Shown: positions 50,782-59,121 of the stretch, one piece after another
Layout: each line of letters starts with the position of its first letter
How positions within the stretch are numbered: the first letter of the stretch is position 1
DNA from: CAZQYB01 sp964582985
GTDB taxonomy: Bacteria; Planctomycetota; Phycisphaerae; Sedimentisphaerales; Anaerobacaceae
DNA: 64,000 bases
Direction: 5' to 3'
Assembly: GCA_964582985.1 (NCBI GenBank)
Contig: CAZOUM010000005.1
Location: forward strand, 1-64,000
The notes under the pieces: generated by a model
Told to the model about the DNA's origin: nothing
Seen by the model: the letters and a program-made list of their open reading frames with translations, nothing else
Database searches by the model: none
Position numbers and translations under genes: made by a program

Positions 50782-51278
50782 AAATCCTCGGTATCGATCC
50801 GGGTCTGCAGGTTTGCGGATATGCCTGTTTAGAGACAAGCTCAGCAGGGGAAAAGTTGGTTGAAGCCGGCGTCTTTCGCACAAGTGGTGGCCCGGCAATA
50901 GAAGCAAAGCTCAATCAAATTGCTGAAGACACCGGGTCGCTGCTGGAAAAATTCAGGCCTGAGATTGTAGCGGTGGAAGAATTATATTCGCACTACGCGC
51001 ATCCCAAAACAGCAATATTGATGGGACATGCAAGGGGCGTTATACTGCAAAAATGTGCGGAGGCAGCAGTGGATGTTAGAAGCTTTAGTGCGACGCGGAT
51101 AAAAAAATCAATTACCGGCAACGGCAGGGCGTCAAAGGAACAAATGCAAAGAACCATTCAAACGCTTTTGTCTTTGCCGGGTGTTCCGGAGCCGAACGAT
51201 GTTGCCGATGCAATAGCAGTTGCGATTTGCTGCGCAAATTCTATAAGCCGTGGCTCTGTGGTGACTGGCAGATTATGA
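50778..51278 (+). CDS. ruvC: Holliday junction resolvase RuvC
   Basis: A 166-residue nuclease that cuts Holliday junctions. Catalytic acidic residues are in ILGIDPGLQVCGYA at residue 6, AVEELYSHYAHPKTA near 68 and NDVADAIAVAICCA near 147. GTG 50766 opens the frame, but ATG 50778 has GGAGGAGG and overlaps the cysS stop by four bases. ruvA follows with another ATGA overlap, giving tight coupling with the branch-migration motor. Confidence 0.95.
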   Translation: MKILGIDPGLQVCGYACLETSSAGEKLVEAGVFRTSGGPAIEAKLNQIAEDTGSLLEKFRPEIVAVEELYSHYAHPKTAILMGHARGVILQKCAEAAVDVRSFSATRIKKSITGNGRASKEQMQRTIQTLLSLPGVPEPNDVADAIAVAICCANSISRGSVVTGRL

Positions 51279-51904
51279 TAGCACGTATCGAAGGCAAACT
51301 CGCCAATCTCAACAGTGACAGTGCCCTCGTGCAGGTTGGGGCGGTCGGTTACGAGGTGATGCTGCCAGGTTACTGTGTAAGTGCGCTTGGCGACAAAGTC
51401 GGCACAGACATTGCCCTCTGCACGATGGAATACTATGAAGGGACACCGGCTGGCGGTAACTTGATACCGAGGATGGTTGGTTTTTTGAATGAGGGCGAAA
51501 GGGACTTCTTCACGAAATTTATCAGCGTCAAAGGGATAGGTATAAAAAAGGGATTAAGGTCACTGAGTATGCCGATTGCTACTATAGCTGCGGCGATAGA
51601 AAATGGCGACGACAAGGCGCTTACGGCACTTCCGGAAATAGGAAAGAGGACCGCCCAGCAAATCATAGCTGAATTACGCGGCAAGATGGAGACTTTTGCA
51701 ATCGGGGCCGAGGTAGTCAGGCCGCAAGAGATAAGATTCAAACCGTTCCAGGCTGAGGCGCTTGAGATTCTTATAGCCTGGGGTGAAAAAAGAAGCGAGG
51801 CGATGGAACTAATCGAATTGGCGTGTGACAGGCACCCCGAGGTAAATTCGGCGGAAGAGCTGGTGCCTTTGGTCTACAGATTGAAACAAGGAATAGAAGT
51901 CTAA
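51275..51904 (+). CDS. ruvA: Holliday junction branch migration protein RuvA
   Basis: A 209-residue junction-binding protein. The N-terminal OB fold starts MIARIEGKLANL; helix-hairpin-helix DNA contacts are FFTKFISVKGIGIKKGLRSL near residue 75 and ALTALPEIGKRTAQQIIAEL near 108; the RuvB-binding domain is C-terminal (AEALEILIAWGEKRSEAME). The frame extends to 51227, but MIARIEG is the universal start and overlaps the ruvC stop. The first HhH reads GIKK rather than the usual GPK, as in other planctomycetes. Confidence 0.95.
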   Translation: MIARIEGKLANLNSDSALVQVGAVGYEVMLPGYCVSALGDKVGTDIALCTMEYYEGTPAGGNLIPRMVGFLNEGERDFFTKFISVKGIGIKKGLRSLSMPIATIAAAIENGDDKALTALPEIGKRTAQQIIAELRGKMETFAIGAEVVRPQEIRFKPFQAEALEILIAWGEKRSEAMELIELACDRHPEVNSAEELVPLVYRLKQGIEV

Positions 51905-51917
51905 AGGCGTAAAATCC

Positions 51918-51988
51918 AAAATTAGATGAGTTTTGAGTTTTGCATTATGGTTTTTCACTTTTAGTTTTCAGTTTTTAGTTTTCATATT
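51918..51988 (+). repeat. T-rich near-tandem word repeat before ruvB
   Basis: Words such as GTTTTGA, GTTTTTC, TTTTAGTTTTCA recur every 7-9 bases up to the ruvB start. A standard ribosome binding site is absent here. Confidence 0.5.
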
Positions 51989-53041
51989 ATGGCAATAGGT
52001 AGAATCATAGGTGGAAAGGCGCTCAGCGAACAGGAAGAAAGCTTTAATGTGTCACTTCGGCCTAAGTATCTGGACGAGTGCGTTGGCCAGTGCAATGTTA
52101 GGGAAAAGCTTTCAATTGCGATAACAGCGGCAAAGCAAAGGTCTGAGCCGTTGGAGCATATCTTGTTTTACGGCCCGCCGGGCCTTGGCAAGACCACGCT
52201 GGCTAATGTTGTTGCAAACGAGATGGCGGCCAACATCCGCTGCTCATCAGGCCCGGCTCTCGTCAAACAAGGTGACGTGATGGGCCTTTTGAGCAATATA
52301 AACACCGGGGATATACTTTTTATCGATGAGGTCCATCGGCTCAGCACGCCAGTCGAAGAGTTTATCTATCCGGCGATGGAGGAGTTCAAGGTTGACTTTA
52401 CCGTTGACAGCGGGCTGCACGCAAAGACGATAAACTTTCCGCTCAAGCGTTTTACTTTGGTTGGCGCAACAACGCGGGCAGGCCTGCTCAGTGCTCCGCT
52501 TCGCAGCCGATTCGGGATGTTGTATCATTTGGATTTTTACACTCCAGAGGAACTGACGCAGATTTTACGCAGGTCGGCCGGTTTGCTGCAACTGCACTGT
52601 GAGGATGACACGCTGGAACTGATTGCGGCCCGGTCCCGGGGGACACCTCGGGTAGCTAATCGACTGCTAAAACGTGTAAGGGACTACGCTCAGGTCAAAG
52701 GCGAAGGGGTCCTCAGCGTCGATATTGTTGAAAGTGCGCTCAAGATGGAGCAGATTGATTCACTGGGTTTGGATGAGCTGGACAAAGCCCTCCTGCGCGC
52801 GCTGGTCAATGTTTATGATGGTGGGCCGGCCGGAGTCGATGCAATCGCCGCCACACTCGGAGAGGAAAGGGACACTCTTGAGGACGTGGTTGAGCCGTAT
52901 CTTCTGCAGATTGGTTTTCTGCGTCGGACCAAGCGCGGCAGAGAAATCACCAAACAGGCCCGCGAGCATCTGGGACTAAAGTTGACTAAAAAGAAACATA
53001 CCATCACTCAGCCGGAGCTTTTCGAGCAGGACGGGCAATAA
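51989..53041 (+). CDS. ruvB: Holliday junction branch migration ATPase RuvB
   Basis: A 350-residue AAA+ motor. Walker A is GPPGLGKTTLANVVANE near residue 57, Walker B is ILFIDEVHRL near 107, sensor 1 and arginine-finger regions are VGATTRAGLLSAPLRSRFG near 156, and the winged helix at the end is AATLGEERDTLEDVVEPYLL. It pairs with RuvA to migrate junctions that RuvC cuts. It follows ruvA after 84 bases that hold a T-rich low-complexity element instead of a clear ribosome binding site. Confidence 0.97.
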   Translation: MAIGRIIGGKALSEQEESFNVSLRPKYLDECVGQCNVREKLSIAITAAKQRSEPLEHILFYGPPGLGKTTLANVVANEMAANIRCSSGPALVKQGDVMGLLSNINTGDILFIDEVHRLSTPVEEFIYPAMEEFKVDFTVDSGLHAKTINFPLKRFTLVGATTRAGLLSAPLRSRFGMLYHLDFYTPEELTQILRRSAGLLQLHCEDDTLELIAARSRGTPRVANRLLKRVRDYAQVKGEGVLSVDIVESALKMEQIDSLGLDELDKALLRALVNVYDGGPAGVDAIAATLGEERDTLEDVVEPYLLQIGFLRRTKRGREITKQAREHLGLKLTKKKHTITQPELFEQDGQ

Positions 53042-53072
53042 ACTTGGCAAGTGCAGCGTAAGTTACGAAATT

Positions 53073-54125
53073 ATGAAGATACTCTTTGGAGTTTTTGATT
53101 GGGGGCTGGGCCACGCAACAAGAGACATCCCTTTAATTGCGGAGCTTCTGAAAAAAAACCAGGTGCACATATTATCGACCGGCTGGGCGTTGAAAGTCCT
53201 GAAAGGCCGATTTAAAAATAAATGTGAATACTATGATGTTCCAAGCATTTATCTGCCTTATACGAAGAGCCGTTTCTTTAAGCTTAAGTTTACTTTTACT
53301 TCTCCCTGGATGATTAAGAGTTTGAAGTATGCGAGGAGGAAATCGGTAAAAATAATTGCCGGGCACTTTGACAAGGTAATCTCCGACTGCAGGTACGATG
53401 TATATGACAGTCCCGACAACTCCTATCTTATAAATCATCAGTTGAGATTCAAGACCCCACTCGGAACCGAGAGGATTGCGGAGAAATGGCTTGCATCGAG
53501 GATGAAAAAATACAAATATGTTATCGTGCCTGACTTTGAGGGACAAAACCTTTCCGGAAAGCTCTCTCACAATTTAAGGTATGTAAACGAAGATAAAATA
53601 AGGTACATCGGGATACTTTCACACCTGAAAAAAAGAGACACAGACGAAGATGTAGAATATTTCATTTCGCTTTCGGGTCCGGAACCACAAAGAACCGTCT
53701 TTGAGAAAAGGGTCCTTGCCGCCTTGAATCAATTAAGAGGGAAAATCATAATTGCAGGCGGAAATCCTGATGGCGCATCAAAGAATCTTCCCGGTAACGT
53801 TGAGTACTATAGTTTTCTAAACACAAAGCAGCAGGAAGATATTATGAATCGCGCAAAATTCATAATAGCTCGCTCAGGATACAGCACGATAATGGAGCTT
53901 GCAGAGCTAAACAAGACAAAAGTGCTTCTGGTGCCGACGCCGGGACAAAGTGAACAGGAATATCTGGCAGACTATTACGAGAGAAAGAAGTACTTTCATC
54001 ACGTCAGCCAGTACCGTCTTAAACTAAAAAAAGACATTAGAAAAGCAAGAAAATTCAAGGTGTTCGCTCCTCCCTGGAAGACCAAAGAATCTGTGAGAAA
54101 ATTTATGGCGGTGATTAACGCTTAG
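53073..54125 (+). CDS. MurG/GT28-like glycosyltransferase
   Basis: A 350-residue protein of the GT-B fold. The N-terminal domain starts MKILFGVFDWGLGHATRDIP, a GHxxR pattern seen in MurG/UDP-glycosyltransferase-type proteins. The C-terminal nucleotide-sugar site is shown by FIIARSGYSTIMELAELNKT near residue 270 and VLLVPTPGQSEQEYLA near 293. The acceptor is unknown. It is AT-rich and lysine-rich with many AAA codons compared with the ruv genes just upstream, which could mean recent acquisition. Alternative reading: a conserved hypothetical GT of lipid glycosylation. Confidence 0.78.
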   Translation: MKILFGVFDWGLGHATRDIPLIAELLKKNQVHILSTGWALKVLKGRFKNKCEYYDVPSIYLPYTKSRFFKLKFTFTSPWMIKSLKYARRKSVKIIAGHFDKVISDCRYDVYDSPDNSYLINHQLRFKTPLGTERIAEKWLASRMKKYKYVIVPDFEGQNLSGKLSHNLRYVNEDKIRYIGILSHLKKRDTDEDVEYFISLSGPEPQRTVFEKRVLAALNQLRGKIIIAGGNPDGASKNLPGNVEYYSFLNTKQQEDIMNRAKFIIARSGYSTIMELAELNKTKVLLVPTPGQSEQEYLADYYERKKYFHHVSQYRLKLKKDIRKARKFKVFAPPWKTKESVRKFMAVINA

Positions 54126-54207
54126 CATAGTGTCGGTCCTCTCAGGTAATACGCCTCCAGCCTTATAAGAATAAATTACTCAAGTGAACGTCGCCGAGCC
54201 GGAAATG

Positions 54208-56076
54208 TCATCGGGCGGGGCCTGCAATCTCGCGGCTGTGCCCAACTGCTGGGACATCGAAGGGGACATAAGAACTTTGTTGCCAGTTCCACTGAAGCCA
54301 TCTCAGACTCAGGTCGTCAAGTGAAACGTCGAACCTGAATGAAACCTCGCTTGGCTGGCCATCGTCGTCAACGGCGATGACCTCAACGGTTAAGCGGGGC
54401 AGCACGACTTTTTCACCGGCTCGAAATGGAAATTTCTTGTCTCGGAACGCATCATTGAAATGCTTGTAGAAGTAAACAAAAGGTGAGCCGACCCGCTTTT
54501 GATATGACAGAATATTGCCGGCTTTGGCTCTGAGCAAAAGGGTCTTTTCATCCGTTCGCGTAATTTCGAGCGGTCCAAAACCGGGTGCCAGTGTGCGGAT
54601 AGCTCGCGGCAAGGACTGGCCGTGATGGGCCCGGAAGCTGGGAACATAAAATAAAGTGAATGGGCTGGGTGCGCTAACTATCACAAGGTCCTGACTTTCT
54701 ACTCCCGGCAGCGAGCCAACCTGCATCGTTGACTTGAATCGGCCGTGGATGAATTCGATAATCTTTGGCTGTGCAATTCGTCCGGCCGCCGCCAATACTA
54801 CGTGAACCATTAAGAGTATTATGACAAGCACACGGGACGTTGTCCGCCATAACCAGTTTCTTGGCAGCCAGTCTTCTTTAGCCTGTAACGCTCCAGCAAA
54901 CTGTGCTATCAAACCAAAGGCTCCAATTGCGACGAAAAGCAGATTACGATTCATAGGCAAACTGGCGCAGATTGGCACGACCGACAGCAGCATCGCAATG
55001 AACCAAAATCTCGCCACGCGATTATTACGAAGCAGAGGCAAAAATATGAAAAATATCAGGGCAAGCACCCCTACAGAAACCTCCCAGGCAATTACCTGCT
55101 CCCGCCAATAGACAAAACTAAACATCTCGGCTGGCAGAGGGCTCCACTGGGCCATAAGCAGAATTGGGCCTCTCACCAGTGCCGCCCAGGCAAAACGAAG
55201 CGGCTCACCGGCCGGGTCAATAATGAAGCCGCTGCTGTATGCGCCGTGACCAAGTGCGTTATAGACTATGCGCCAAAAGACTATCACCGAAAGTGCCGGG
55301 ACCAAACTGAGCCCTCGCCGAAGCCGGCTTGTACGGTCGAGAACAAGAGCGTATGCGAAAAGATAAGCGAAAGTTGTGATACCGGCTTCGCTTGACAATA
55401 GTGAAGCAAGCAGGCAAAAAGGAGCGACTATGCCGGCAGCCACCGAATGATATTGGCGCCATCGATGATGAGCAAGTAGGGTTAGAATTGCGAACACTAA
55501 TGATATCAGGAGGCTCCTGTTTGCCAGCCACATTGCGGGGAAGTAGTTACTGTCATCCAAAAGGTAAAGTAGCGCCGCCAGTCCAGCCACCCAGGCCGGT
55601 GCCATCAGCCGTCGATAGAGGATTGCAACCAGAAGTATCGCCGCCGCGAACCAGAAAAGATTATGTGCGTGCATCATCGCTGCTGAATCCGGTTCGAGAC
55701 GATAGTCAAGCCAGTGGGTAAAGCTGTCCAGCGGCCGCCAGTTGGAGGCTTTGTAATCATCACTGGTCCACCAGGGCAGAACGCCGTAGTCTTTTAGTCT
55801 CCTGGTATCGCTCCTGGTATGGACACTGCTGTTCAGTTCCAACAGTACAGTGGACAATTTGCCGGAGTTCTTGGGGATCATACCGGTATCATGCATTTGC
55901 TCAGGCAGTTGGGAAGGGTCCACCAGCTTTACCCGATGTCGCAGGTCATCCATTGGTCCCCAGCCCGCCTTTAAGGCCGCAAGCATAATTACAAAGGCCA
56001 GAACGGCTAAGATGGCTGGCAGGTATCGATGTTCCAGAACCTTTTGCAGCAGACCGTAGATTTTCTTATCCGCCAT
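54208..56076 (-). CDS. Polytopic membrane protein, GT-C-like
   Basis: A 622-residue protein with about eleven membrane segments between residues 15 and 430 and a soluble C-terminal third (VVAPSPFTLFYVPSF-like region, VSFRFDVSLDDLSLRWLQW). The first loop after helix 1 is long and contains WRPLDSFTHWLDYRL near residue 115, a layout typical of GT-C glycosyltransferases and of O-antigen/flippase-linked proteins. No catalytic motif could be matched with certainty. Probably involved in surface glycan or protein glycosylation. Confidence 0.6.
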   Translation of the reverse strand: MADKKIYGLLQKVLEHRYLPAILAVLAFVIMLAALKAGWGPMDDLRHRVKLVDPSQLPEQMHDTGMIPKNSGKLSTVLLELNSSVHTRSDTRRLKDYGVLPWWTSDDYKASNWRPLDSFTHWLDYRLEPDSAAMMHAHNLFWFAAAILLVAILYRRLMAPAWVAGLAALLYLLDDSNYFPAMWLANRSLLISLVFAILTLLAHHRWRQYHSVAAGIVAPFCLLASLLSSEAGITTFAYLFAYALVLDRTSRLRRGLSLVPALSVIVFWRIVYNALGHGAYSSGFIIDPAGEPLRFAWAALVRGPILLMAQWSPLPAEMFSFVYWREQVIAWEVSVGVLALIFFIFLPLLRNNRVARFWFIAMLLSVVPICASLPMNRNLLFVAIGAFGLIAQFAGALQAKEDWLPRNWLWRTTSRVLVIILLMVHVVLAAAGRIAQPKIIEFIHGRFKSTMQVGSLPGVESQDLVIVSAPSPFTLFYVPSFRAHHGQSLPRAIRTLAPGFGPLEITRTDEKTLLLRAKAGNILSYQKRVGSPFVYFYKHFNDAFRDKKFPFRAGEKVVLPRLTVEVIAVDDDGQPSEVSFRFDVSLDDLSLRWLQWNWQQSSYVPFDVPAVGHSREIAGPAR

Positions 56077-56172
56077 AAGCTCCCTCTTATATCAATTGGA
56101 CTTAATACTTGCGCTTCGTGTAGCAAGCGTACAAAACTGTCCTATCTCAAGGTTCGTCAATCCTTGAACGGG

Positions 56173-56201
56173 AGAGATTGCTTCGGTTCGCTTGCAATGA
56201 C
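56173..56201 (+). repeat. Palindrome-like dispersed element (ATTGCTTCG...GCAATGAC)
   Basis: AGATTGC and GCAATGA form the arms around TTCGGTTCGCTT. Elements with these words recur in many environmental genomes; only one copy is seen here. Confidence 0.5.
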
Positions 56202-56300
56202 GCTCGTTGGCGCAACAATTAAACACAATTGGTATTATGAACCAATATTTCCTGAACCGGCTACGCTACTGTTACAAAGTTTTTACGCAATCACAGCACC

Positions 56301-56350
56301 CTGTCATTCCCGCGACACCCTGTCATTCCCGCGAAAGCGGGAATCCAGGA
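56301..56350 (+). repeat. CATTCCCGCG repeat, one partial and one full copy
   Basis: CTGTCATTCCCGCGA at 56301-56315 is followed at 56320-56349 by a full copy with self-complementary arms (ATTCCCGC and GCGGGAAT). The full copy matches 28 of 30 bases of the element inside the gene at 5935. Confidence 0.85.
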
Positions 56351-56514
56351 ATAAAACAGGCTGAAGCGAATCCTCAATCAAATTATTGTCTAAAAACTTA
56401 TTCAAGGTAGCATAGGCCAGCAGATTCTTGTGGGTGTTATGATATGCGAATTGGCTGGATTACGCAAACTCTTCACGCCTTTCTCAATGCGCCGGTAAAA
56501 AATTCTAAAGCACC

Positions 56515-57273
56515 TCAGCTTTGCAGGATGTACTTTGCCATTTTGGGTGGCTTGTGGAAAAGCTCGGTGAAATGGTGAATCAAAACCTCTTCGACTTCAT
56601 TGAGCGTTTGTTCTTCAGATTGGGCAAGTAGTTTCAGGTTGCTTAGGCAGTTTGCGGCTGTCTTGGTCAGTCTTACTTTGTCGGGAAAACTACCCTCACA
56701 ATCCCTGCAAATCAGGCCGTTAGCCGAGCTGCTGAAATAGCTTTGAGTCCAATTCGCGCTAAAATCACTTTTACAGTTTGCACAGGCATTGAGTATCGGC
56801 TGCAGGCCGGTTTCCCTAAGCAAAGTCAACTGAAATAATATAAGTAACGATAACGTTTTTCGTCTCTCATCCCTCGTCCCTCGTCCCTCGTTGGTATCTT
56901 GCAAGAACTGCAGAAAACTATCAAAGAGTTCCGGATGGGGGTCGTATTCATTCGTTAAGTTATTTAGTAGTTCAGCCCCAAACAGGCAGCAGTTCAACGC
57001 AAAAAGGTTGTTCCGCAGCCCGGTAAAGCCCGGTCCGCCATAGGCGGATTCGAATTCCGTCAGCGTCGCAAGTTTCTCCCTGCTTGAGTCGGAGAAAACA
57101 ATCCTCCCGTGCGAGAATACTTCAATGGGGCCGTCGAATGCCGATTTGGGCCTTTTCGAGCCTTTGGCAATGGCGGCAATCTTGCCCGTTTCTTTAGTGA
57201 AGAATGTCACTATCTGGGACGTTTCGGAATAATCAACAGCGCGTATGCAGATGGCCAGGTCCTTCGTCAACAT
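56515..57273 (-). CDS. recO: DNA repair protein RecO
   Basis: A 252-residue RecO. The N-terminal OB fold is DLAICIRAVDYSETSQIVTFF and IAAIAKGSKRPKSAF, and the zinc module is CANC near residue 166 with CRDC near 191. RecO anneals single strands and helps load RecA. Two stretches look foreign to the family and come from repeats: EFESAYGGP near residue 75 (palindromic element at 57033-57056) and EGRGTRDERRK near 129 (heptamer repeat at 56861-56892). Both keep the frame. Only one base separates it from the corC-like gene upstream; it is the last gene of the operon. Confidence 0.9.
   Translation of the reverse strand: MLTKDLAICIRAVDYSETSQIVTFFTKETGKIAAIAKGSKRPKSAFDGPIEVFSHGRIVFSDSSREKLATLTEFESAYGGPGFTGLRNNLFALNCCLFGAELLNNLTNEYDPHPELFDSFLQFLQDTNEGRGTRDERRKTLSLLILFQLTLLRETGLQPILNACANCKSDFSANWTQSYFSSSANGLICRDCEGSFPDKVRLTKTAANCLSNLKLLAQSEEQTLNEVEEVLIHHFTELFHKPPKMAKYILQS
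56861..56892 (-). repeat. Heptamer tandem repeat inside recO
   Basis: On the plus strand TCCCTCG is repeated three times, preceded by a variant TCTCTCA. It encodes the EGRGTRDERR residues of RecO. Similar TCGT-rich words occur in the murJ-rodA gap near 19386 and after accD near 46773. Confidence 0.75.
57033..57056 (-). repeat. Palindromic element inside recO
   Basis: It matches 10833-10856 at 23 of 24 bases (TCCGCC-TAGGCGG then TTCGAATTC) and encodes EFESAYGG in the RecO frame. Confidence 0.8.
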
Positions 57274-57274
57274 T

Positions 57275-58552
57275 TTATTGGTTTGCGGTCTTCTGGATTC
57301 GGATGCGTTTTATTCTTCTCGGCTCAGCAGCGGCGATTGTGAATTTTAAATTTTCATAATCGAAGCTTACACCGGTCTTCGGAATATAGCCCAGATGAGA
57401 AAATACAAAACCGCCTATCGTATCGTAATCTTCGTCTTCGGGCAGGTCCAATTCGAGCTCGTCATTCAAGTCATCTACATACGTTCTCGCATCGACCTCA
57501 ATCGTGTTTTTGTCAATTTTTCTTATGGGTTTTGGCGGGGTCTTTTCATATTCATCGGTTATTTCACCGACAAGCTCTTCGAGAATATCTTCTAATGTAA
57601 CGATACCTGCTGTGCCGCCGTATTCATCGAGTACTACGGCTATATGTAACTTCTGGTTTTGAAATGCGTGCAGGAGAGTTCTAAGAGGTTTCGTCTCAGG
57701 GACAAAATAGGCGTCTCTTATTTTATCGCGCAACTTAAAATCCTGTGCGTCTTTACCGATTTCGCTAAGCAAATCTTTGGCGTAAACAAGTCCGATGATA
57801 TTGTCTATATTCTCTTCATAGACCGGCACCCGGGTATGACCTGCGGTAGTTATTGTTTTCAGGACGGCCTGCAAATCAGAATTGACTTCAACAGCCACTA
57901 TGTCTGTGCGTGGTGTCATAATCTCATCAGCGGTCGTGTCGCTCAATTCCAGGACACTTTCTATCATCTCCTGCTCTTCCTCATCAACCACGCCCTCCAT
58001 TCTGCGCTGCTCGAGGCCGTTTAAGAATTCTTCCTGTTTTTCTTCCGGTGTTGCTTCCACCACGCCGGCGAGTCGGCGGACAAAGCCATCGTAGACTCTA
58101 AGGACATAGAGGATTGGCCAAACTAACCGTTTAGAAAGCATAAGAAGTTTGTATATTCGGCTCAGCGTTTTCTCGCCCGCATACTTCGCCCAGGCGTGAG
58201 GAATTGCAACGCCAAAAACTGAGAATATTGCCGCTGCGATAATGAACGTAAGAAGATAATCCGTGATTTGCAGGCCGGCTGGCTGGGTGCTCGCGAAAAC
58301 AGCAACCAGCAATAACAATATGCACATGTTGAAAACCAGCCGATACAAAGAACAGGTCAAAATCAGTTCGTCGGCGTTTTCCATTAATTTATCCGCGAGC
58401 TTTTCCGGGGCTGTCACGCTGTTGACGCTCTTAAAAGCATCCTGAAGTTTTATGCGCGAAAATATGCGCAGCGCGATAGTGCTGACAGAGAAAAACAATG
58501 TGCCGCCGGCAAGAAAACAAATCAGCAATACAACCCAGCCAATATGAACCAC
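57275..58552 (-). CDS. CNNM/CorC-family transporter-associated protein (DUF21-CBS-CorC_HlyC)
   Basis: A 425-residue membrane protein. The N-terminal DUF21/CNNM domain has about four membrane segments in residues 1-150, followed by a CBS pair (MTPRTDIVAVEVNSDLQAVL near 212 and LHIAVVLDEYGGTAGIVTLE near 305) and a C-terminal CorC_HlyC domain (YDTIGGFVFSHLGYIPKTG near 380). The family is linked to magnesium/cobalt efflux and envelope ion balance. GTG 58552 has AAAGGA upstream. The 50-base gap to ybeY and one-base gap to recO place it in the operon; ybeY and corC-type genes are neighbours in many bacteria. Confidence 0.88.
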   Translation of the reverse strand: MVHIGWVVLLICFLAGGTLFFSVSTIALRIFSRIKLQDAFKSVNSVTAPEKLADKLMENADELILTCSLYRLVFNMCILLLLVAVFASTQPAGLQITDYLLTFIIAAAIFSVFGVAIPHAWAKYAGEKTLSRIYKLLMLSKRLVWPILYVLRVYDGFVRRLAGVVEATPEEKQEEFLNGLEQRRMEGVVDEEEQEMIESVLELSDTTADEIMTPRTDIVAVEVNSDLQAVLKTITTAGHTRVPVYEENIDNIIGLVYAKDLLSEIGKDAQDFKLRDKIRDAYFVPETKPLRTLLHAFQNQKLHIAVVLDEYGGTAGIVTLEDILEELVGEITDEYEKTPPKPIRKIDKNTIEVDARTYVDDLNDELELDLPEDEDYDTIGGFVFSHLGYIPKTGVSFDYENLKFTIAAAEPRRIKRIRIQKTANQ

Positions 58553-58602
58553 TTGCTATCCTTTCAATGCAGCCTATAGCATATAGTCTTCTTTTCTTTC
58601 AG

Positions 58603-59121
58603 CTATCGGCTGCCTGTTTTTCTATTATACACCGAACCAAAGCCGAGTTCTTGTAAAATTTCATCTTCTGTCCGATGCATTTCTCTGGTCTTTGTATGTC
58701 GGGAATCGTCGAATCCGAGGTTGTGCAGTAGCCCATGGATTATGTAAAGTGCTAACTCCGCCTCGCCCGAATGGCCTCGCCGGTTCGCTTCTCTCAGGGC
58801 CATTTCAGCGTTAACTACCAGCTCAAAAAACTTCCGACTGCCAATTGGAGTTCGAAAATCAAAAATTGCCGATTTATCCGCATCATCGGACAAATCAAAA
58901 CTTAAACAATCTGTGGTCCGGTTACGATTCAAAAACTGTTTGTTTAGTTTTTGCATTTCGCCGTCGCCGACTATCGCGATACTGATGGTCGCTTTTGAAA
59001 GCTTAAAACGATTGCACACAGCCTTGACCAGTTTTTTAAGCTTTGGCAGATTAACATCAATGCTTTTGAAATCTTTGGTGATTTGAACGACTATATCTTG
59101 ATTGTGCTTAGCGGGAGCCAT
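58603..59121 (-). CDS. ybeY: Endoribonuclease YbeY
   Basis: A 172-residue zinc ribonuclease-type protein for 16S rRNA processing. The family core is VGDGEMQKLNKQFLNRNRTTD near residue 50 and the metal site HGLLHNLGFDD near 130. The usual HxxxHxxxxxH has aspartate in place of the last histidine here, with another histidine three residues later (SRH). The frame runs up to 59268, but that part lies inside pgpH; ATG 59121, overlapping the pgpH stop by 14 bases, gives the normal length. The phoH-pgpH-ybeY-corC order is widely conserved. Confidence 0.92.
   Translation of the reverse strand: MAPAKHNQDIVVQITKDFKSIDVNLPKLKKLVKAVCNRFKLSKATISIAIVGDGEMQKLNKQFLNRNRTTDCLSFDLSDDADKSAIFDFRTPIGSRKFFELVVNAEMALREANRRGHSGEAELALYIIHGLLHNLGFDDSRHTKTREMHRTEDEILQELGFGSVYNRKTGSR

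Larger units (their letters stand above)
56077..56514. other. Gene-free stretch with dispersed repeats
   Basis: It separates recO and the GT-C-like gene. It holds an ATTGCTTCG-GCAATGAC element (56173-56201), a small AATTGGT/ACCAATA inverted repeat near 56226-56247, and one and a half copies of the CATTCCCGCG element (56301-56350). No gene was identified. Confidence 0.6.

Noticed and set aside
56410..56500. Short frame MICELAGLRK upstream of recO's end as a gene
   Set aside because: It is 19 codons with no clear ribosome binding site and no recognisable homology.
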